This document shows positions 60,442-64,000 of a DNA stretch of 64,000 bases, one piece after another (position 1 is the first letter of the stretch; each line of letters begins with the position of its first letter). This stretch comes from Mesorhizobium amorphae (GTDB lineage Bacteria; Pseudomonadota; Alphaproteobacteria; Rhizobiales; Rhizobiaceae). Made by a program: the position numbers and the translations under genes. The stretch covers positions 105,418 through 169,417 of the forward strand of contig NZ_JHQS01000122.1 in assembly GCF_014843845.1 (NCBI RefSeq), given 5' to 3'. The notes under the pieces were generated by a model. That model was not told where the DNA came from and ran no database searches. It saw nothing but the letters and a program-made list of their open reading frames with translations.

Positions 60442-61259
60442 TGCAAATCGGGGTGTTCGCCAAGACTTTTCCGGGCAGCGAGCCGGCCGGCGTGCTGGAA
60501 GCGGTGCGCGACGCGGGATTTGCCGTCACCCAGTTCAACCTGGCCTGTGCCGGCCTGCCGTCGATGCCGGACAAGGTTCCGCTGGATACCATCCGTGCCA
60601 TCGCGGCCGCCTCTGATGCCACCGGCGTCGGGGTGGTCGCGCTGTCCGGCACCTACAACATGGCGCATCCCGACAGAGCGGTGCGCGAGGACGGCCTGCG
60701 TCGGCTGGCGGCTGTCATCGAGGCCGCGTCAGCACTTTCCATTCCGCTGGTCACGCTCTGCACGGGAACCCGCAACCGTGACGACCAGTGGACGCACCAT
60801 CCCGACAATGCCGATCCCTCGGTCTGGGCCGACATGGCGCGCGAAATGGAAAAGGCGCTCGACCTCGCCGAACGCCACGGCGTCGATCTCGGCATGGAGC
60901 CCGAGCAGGCCAACATCGTGACGTCGGCCGACGACGCCATGCGTCTCATCGCCGAAATGGGCTCGAAGCGGCTGCGCGTCGTGCTCGATCCGGCGAACCT
61001 GTTCGAGCAGGCGGATGCGGCGCAAGCCCGCGCCATCGTCACCGCCGCCATCGAAACCACGGCGGGCCATGTCGCCATGGCCCACGCCAAGGACCGTTTC
61101 GCCGACGGCCGCTTCGCCACCGCCGGGCAAGGGGTCGTCGATTTTGCCGACTTCGTCGCACGGCTCAAGGCAACAGGCTTTGACGGCCCGTTGGTGACGC
61201 ATGGGCTTTCGGCCGAGGAAGCGCCAGAAGTCGCCCGCTTCCTGAAAGGGCTGGTGTGA
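60441..61259 (+). CDS. Second sugar phosphate isomerase/epimerase, TIM barrel
   Basis: 272 aa. QIGVFAKTFPG start, GTYNMAHPD loop, LCTGTRNRDDQW, metal residues in LGMEPEQANI, LDPANLFE and AMAHAKDR. Only distant similarity to the barrel at 58539, so it probably performs a different step (epimerisation or dehydration). Overlaps both neighbours by one base, so translation is coupled. Confidence 0.86.
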   Translation: MQIGVFAKTFPGSEPAGVLEAVRDAGFAVTQFNLACAGLPSMPDKVPLDTIRAIAAASDATGVGVVALSGTYNMAHPDRAVREDGLRRLAAVIEAASALSIPLVTLCTGTRNRDDQWTHHPDNADPSVWADMAREMEKALDLAERHGVDLGMEPEQANIVTSADDAMRLIAEMGSKRLRVVLDPANLFEQADAAQARAIVTAAIETTAGHVAMAHAKDRFADGRFATAGQGVVDFADFVARLKATGFDGPLVTHGLSAEEAPEVARFLKGLV

Positions 61260-62092
61260 TGAAGCGCCCGACGACCTTGCTCCGCGATGACGCTACGCTC
61301 AGGGTTTCCGACGCGGGCGATGGACTGGCGGTCGTCTTCCAGCATGGCCTCGGCGGCAGCGAGGCGCAGGTCGCTCAATCCTTCCCCGCCGGCGCCGACT
61401 TGCGGCGCATCACGCTCGAATGCCGCGGACATGGCGGCTCGGCGCTCGGCAGAAGCCGGCCGTTCTCGTTCCAGATGTTCGCCGACGATGTGCTCGCCGC
61501 CGCCGACCAGGCCGGCCTCGAGCGTTTCGTCGCCGGCGGCGTCTCGATGGGGGCGGGAATCGCGCTGCGCCTCGCCTGCCGCCATCCCGACCGCGTCGCC
61601 GGCCTGGTCCTGGTGCGTCCGGCCTGGACGTTCGGCAAGGCACCGGCCAACATGCGGCCGATCGCCGAGGTCGCCGGCCTTATCCTAGACCATGGTCCGG
61701 ACAAGGCGCGGGCGCTCTTTGCGCAGTCGGATACCGCCGTACGCCTCTATCGCGAGGCGCCCGACAACCTCGCTTCGCTGTTGGGCTATTTCGACCGGCC
61801 GGACACCATGGCGTTCGCGCAAGTGCTTGCCGACATCGCCGCCGACGGACCGAGCGTTTCGGCAAAGGATGCGGAGGCCCTCGACATTCCGGCTTTGGTC
61901 ATCGGCAACGCGATGGATGCCGTGCACCCGCTGTCCTCCGCCTATGCGCTGGCGGCCGCCATTCCCAACGCCGTCTTTGCCGATATCGCGCCCAAGGCGC
62001 TCGACAGCGCCAGGCATTTCGCAGAGCTGCACGCCGAGATCACGGCCTTCCTTCACCCCCACGCCAACTTCCGGAGCCTCATTCCGTCATGA
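61259..62092 (+). CDS. Alpha/beta hydrolase
   Basis: 277 aa. Oxyanion region FQHGLGGSE, nucleophile elbow GGVSMGAGIA (GxSxG), probable Asp in VIGNAMDAVHP and His near ALDSARHFAELHAEI. Starts inside the previous stop and ends in the next start (ATGA). A hydrolase in a sugar-oxidation operon most simply opens a lactone made by the Gfo/Idh dehydrogenase, or removes an ester; inference. Confidence 0.86.
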   Translation: MKRPTTLLRDDATLRVSDAGDGLAVVFQHGLGGSEAQVAQSFPAGADLRRITLECRGHGGSALGRSRPFSFQMFADDVLAAADQAGLERFVAGGVSMGAGIALRLACRHPDRVAGLVLVRPAWTFGKAPANMRPIAEVAGLILDHGPDKARALFAQSDTAVRLYREAPDNLASLLGYFDRPDTMAFAQVLADIAADGPSVSAKDAEALDIPALVIGNAMDAVHPLSSAYALAAAIPNAVFADIAPKALDSARHFAELHAEITAFLHPHANFRSLIPS

Positions 62093-62811
62093 CCACCAAA
62101 CCCCTGTCCGGCCCCTCGGCAATAGCCGCCTTGCCGCGCAATCGGCTGATCGGCGAGTTCTCGCTGTGGTCGGCCGACCTCGCCAATATGGAGCGCGACC
62201 TGAAGCGCATCGACGCTCATGTCGACCTCCACCACATCGACGTGGCGGACGCCCGCTTCACGCCGGGCTTCCTGTTCTTCCCCGACCTGGTGGCGCGGAT
62301 CGCCAAGCTGACCGCAAAGCCTATCCATGTGCACCTGATGGTCGAGGCCGAAATCGTCGAGGAACAGACGCGGCAGTTCATCGAGGCCGGCGCCGACCTG
62401 ATCAGCGTGCATGCCGAAAACGGCGAGGCCGGACTTCGTGCCGTGCGGCTGGCGCATGAGCTCGGCGCCGAGGCCGGCGTGGTGCTCAGGCTGGAAACGC
62501 CTGTTGCCGCCGTCACGCCCTTCCTGCCCGAAGTGGCGTTCGTGACGCTGCTCGGCACCTCCATAGGCGTCAAGGGCCAGAGCCTGTCCGACCAGGCCTG
62601 CCCGCGGCTGATCGAGGCGCGCGCGCTGATGCGCAAGGCCGGCCGCGAGACGGACATCGTGCTCGCCGCCGACGGCGGCATCCGCCACGAGACCGTGCCG
62701 CTTCTGCGCGCCGCAGGCGCCGAGACCGTGGTGCTGGGCTCGCTCGCCTTCGGCGATCCCGACCTTGCGCAGCGCATGGCCTGGCTTCACGGGCTGGAGG
62801 TCGCGGCCTGA
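62089..62811 (+). CDS. Ribulose-phosphate 3-epimerase-family protein (AlsE-like)
   Basis: 240 aa. RPE-like barrel with metal-site segments HHIDVADARF (consensus H-x-D..DG-x-F, with Ala-Arg instead of Gly), HVHLMVEAE and the phosphate-loop region ADGGIRHE and VLGSLAFGD. The altered DVADARF and LLGTSIGVKGQ loops separate it from housekeeping Rpe and suggest a different ketose phosphate such as allulose-6-phosphate. Overlaps the hydrolase and ROK genes. Confidence 0.86.
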   Translation: MTTKPLSGPSAIAALPRNRLIGEFSLWSADLANMERDLKRIDAHVDLHHIDVADARFTPGFLFFPDLVARIAKLTAKPIHVHLMVEAEIVEEQTRQFIEAGADLISVHAENGEAGLRAVRLAHELGAEAGVVLRLETPVAAVTPFLPEVAFVTLLGTSIGVKGQSLSDQACPRLIEARALMRKAGRETDIVLAADGGIRHETVPLLRAAGAETVVLGSLAFGDPDLAQRMAWLHGLEVAA

Positions 62812-63839
62812 TGAACACGCTTGCGCTTGCCTTCGATCTCGGCGGCACGGAGCTGCGCGGTGCGCTGGTCGAGCGCAGCGGCGACGTCATGGCGCGTGTT
62901 TCGGCGCCGACGATGGCGGGCGCGGGATCGGAGGCGGTGATCGGCCAGATCATCACACTGGCAGGCACGCTGCTCAAGGAGCATCCGCAGGCAAAGGTGG
63001 TCGGTATCGGCATGTGCGCGCCGGGGCCGCTCGATCCCAAGGCCGGCATCGTCATCGGGCCGCCGACGCTGGCCGGCTGGCACAATGTGCCGCTGATCGA
63101 CATTCTCAGCCGGCAATTCGGCCTGCCGGTGCGGCTGGAAAACGACGCCAATGCGGCCGCCCTTGGCGAATGGCGCTTCGGCGCCGGCCGCGGCAGCGGA
63201 TCGCTGGTCTTCGTCACGGTGTCGACCGGCATCGGCGGCGGCGTGGTTGCCGACGGCCACATCTATCATGGAAGGCGCGGACTGGCAGCCGAGATCGGCC
63301 ATATGACGATTACCGGCGAAGGCGAACGCTGCTTCTGCGGCGCCGTCGGTTGCTTCGAGGCGGTCGCTTCGGGGACGGCGCTCGGGCGACGCGCCACCAA
63401 GCTCACTGCCCCTGGCGACGGCTCGCTGCTCCGGCAACTTTCGAATGACGGCGACGTTTCGGCCCGGCATGTCGTCGAGGCCGCGCGCGCCGGCGATGCC
63501 AGCGCACTCGACCTGGTCGAGGCCGAGGCGAAGTGGCTTGGAATCGGCTTCACCAATTTGCTGCATCTCTATTCGCCTGATCTGATCGTCATGGGCGGCG
63601 GTCTTGCCAACGGCTTCGACCTGCTGGCGCCGCTGATCAGAACCACCGTCGAGACTCGGGCCATGCCCGCCTATCGCGACGTGCCGATCGTGCCGGCTGA
63701 GCTCGGCGACCGCGCCGGGCTGGTCGGCGCGGCAAGCCTGATCCTGTGGGAGGGCGAGCCGGGCACGGCGCTGGCGATGGTGCAGGACGAAGAGACGAAG
63801 AACGGCGCCGGCGGCCAAGCCGGCGCCAGAGCCGGATGA
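62811..63839 (+). CDS. ROK-family sugar kinase
   Basis: 342 aa. N-terminal ATP motif AFDLGGTELRGALV, GIGMCAPGPLD, NDANAAALGEW with the catalytic Asp, STGIGGGVV, the ROK zinc motif EIGHM...CFCGAVGC, and a C-terminal Gly-rich MGGGLANG. It phosphorylates a hexose or amino sugar, providing the phosphate that the RPE-like enzyme needs. Last gene of the six-gene block; its stop codon lies inside the palindrome at 63828-63874. Confidence 0.9.
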   Translation: MNTLALAFDLGGTELRGALVERSGDVMARVSAPTMAGAGSEAVIGQIITLAGTLLKEHPQAKVVGIGMCAPGPLDPKAGIVIGPPTLAGWHNVPLIDILSRQFGLPVRLENDANAAALGEWRFGAGRGSGSLVFVTVSTGIGGGVVADGHIYHGRRGLAAEIGHMTITGEGERCFCGAVGCFEAVASGTALGRRATKLTAPGDGSLLRQLSNDGDVSARHVVEAARAGDASALDLVEAEAKWLGIGFTNLLHLYSPDLIVMGGGLANGFDLLAPLIRTTVETRAMPAYRDVPIVPAELGDRAGLVGAASLILWEGEPGTALAMVQDEETKNGAGGQAGARAG

Positions 63840-63874
63840 TTTCAGGTCGAATCGACCTGAAATCATCCGGCTCT
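63828..63874. repeat. Near-perfect 47-bp palindrome spanning the ROK stop codon
   Basis: Arms of 23 bp (63828-63850 and 63852-63874) are exact inverted copies around a single central base, starting AGAGCCGGATGATTTCAGG. The left arm encodes the last ROK codons and stop. No T-tract follows. It looks like a rhizobial palindromic repeat, also related in its ends (AGAGC.GG) to the element at 25634. Confidence 0.75.
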
Positions 63875-63888
63875 AGATCAAAGGAGTG

Positions 63889-63945
63889 GAGCATGATGTC
63901 GTCCGAAAACCGCTACGCACTTTTCCTGGAATTGCACTAGGCTGA
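63889..63945. repeat. Composite intergenic repeat (copy 2)
   Basis: Contains CTACGCACTTTTCCTGGA; bases 63908-63930 are identical to 25706-25728. Preceded by GAGCATGATGTCGTCCGAAAA, a head module common in such elements (shown here from memory of rhizobial repeats). Directly follows the palindrome at 63828-63874, as in the copy at 25634, where a dyad also precedes this module. Confidence 0.6.
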
Positions 63946-63953
63946 ATCGACAT

Positions 63954-64000
63954 TCATCGCATCCATAACATGGCGCAGGCGAGTTGGATGAAGCTGAGGA
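63954..64000 (-). CDS. Probable C-terminus of an IS5-type transposase (partial, runs off window)
   Basis: On the minus strand the last codons read ...LSFIQLACAMLWMR then TGA (63954-63956). A hydrophobic tail ending Ile/Leu-x-LWLR or LWMR is typical of IS5-family (IS1031/IS1182-like) transposases. Only 14 codons are visible, so the call rests on that tail. The rest of the gene would lie beyond 64000. Confidence 0.5.
   Translation of the reverse strand, partial: LSFIQLACAMLWMR

Overview
The window reads as chromosomal DNA of a Mesorhizobium-like alphaproteobacterium (order Hyphomicrobiales/Rhizobiales). The grounds are high GC, tightly overlapping catabolic operons, proteins recognisable as relatives of the Brucella/rhizobial EryA-EryB-EryC-EryD erythritol proteins, a GlpSTPQV-like polyol ABC transporter, and rhizobial-type composite intergenic repeats. 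It is almost wholly accessory metabolism. I saw no rRNA, tRNA, CRISPR array or prophage.

0-15.1 kb: a DeoR regulator diverges from a Calvin-type class II fructose-bisphosphate aldolase. Converging on the aldolase is a long minus-strand operon headed by an EryD-like regulator: Tat-exported binding protein, two permeases, two sequence-asymmetric ATPases, EryA-like kinase, 2-hydroxyacid dehydrogenase, EryB/GlpD-like dehydrogenase, class II aldolase/adducin protein and EryC-like epimerase. It looks like a tetritol/polyol route, but the last isomerases of the Brucella pathway are absent.

15.3-23.6 kb: an MgtC-like membrane protein, then a five-gene minus-strand cassette (SWIM zinc finger, DUF5691, MoxR AAA+, DUF5682, VWA). 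I know of no assigned function for this cassette, and it is the best candidate here for an undescribed system.

23.7-34.5 kb: amino-acid binding protein, GcvT/DmdA-like protein, HpaR-like MarR regulator, 2OG-Fe(II) oxygenase, MetNIQ transporter, an SDR lacking its catalytic Ser and Tyr, AnmK, GNAT and a proline racemase-family enzyme.

34.5-45.5 kb: a LivGFHM-K type ABC system split into divergent operons around a GntR regulator. It travels with an NTF2-like protein, aldo/keto reductase, TIGR04076 protein, DUF3830 protein and FAD oxidoreductase. MFS, Lrp and deaminase genes follow.

46-52 kb: orphan KbaZ plus a PfkB kinase, diverging from a LacI regulator, then an esterase and a Gfo/Idh/MocA gene.

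52-64 kb: a plus-strand run of DhnA-type aldolase, PfkB kinase, CUT1 ABC transporter, a frameshifted remnant of another permease, and a six-gene block (TIM barrel, Gfo/Idh, TIM barrel, alpha/beta hydrolase, RPE-like epimerase, ROK kinase) with overlapping start/stop codons. The remnant suggests that the transporter serving the six-gene block was replaced. The window ends in a palindrome, a dispersed repeat and the probable C-terminus of an IS5-type transposase.
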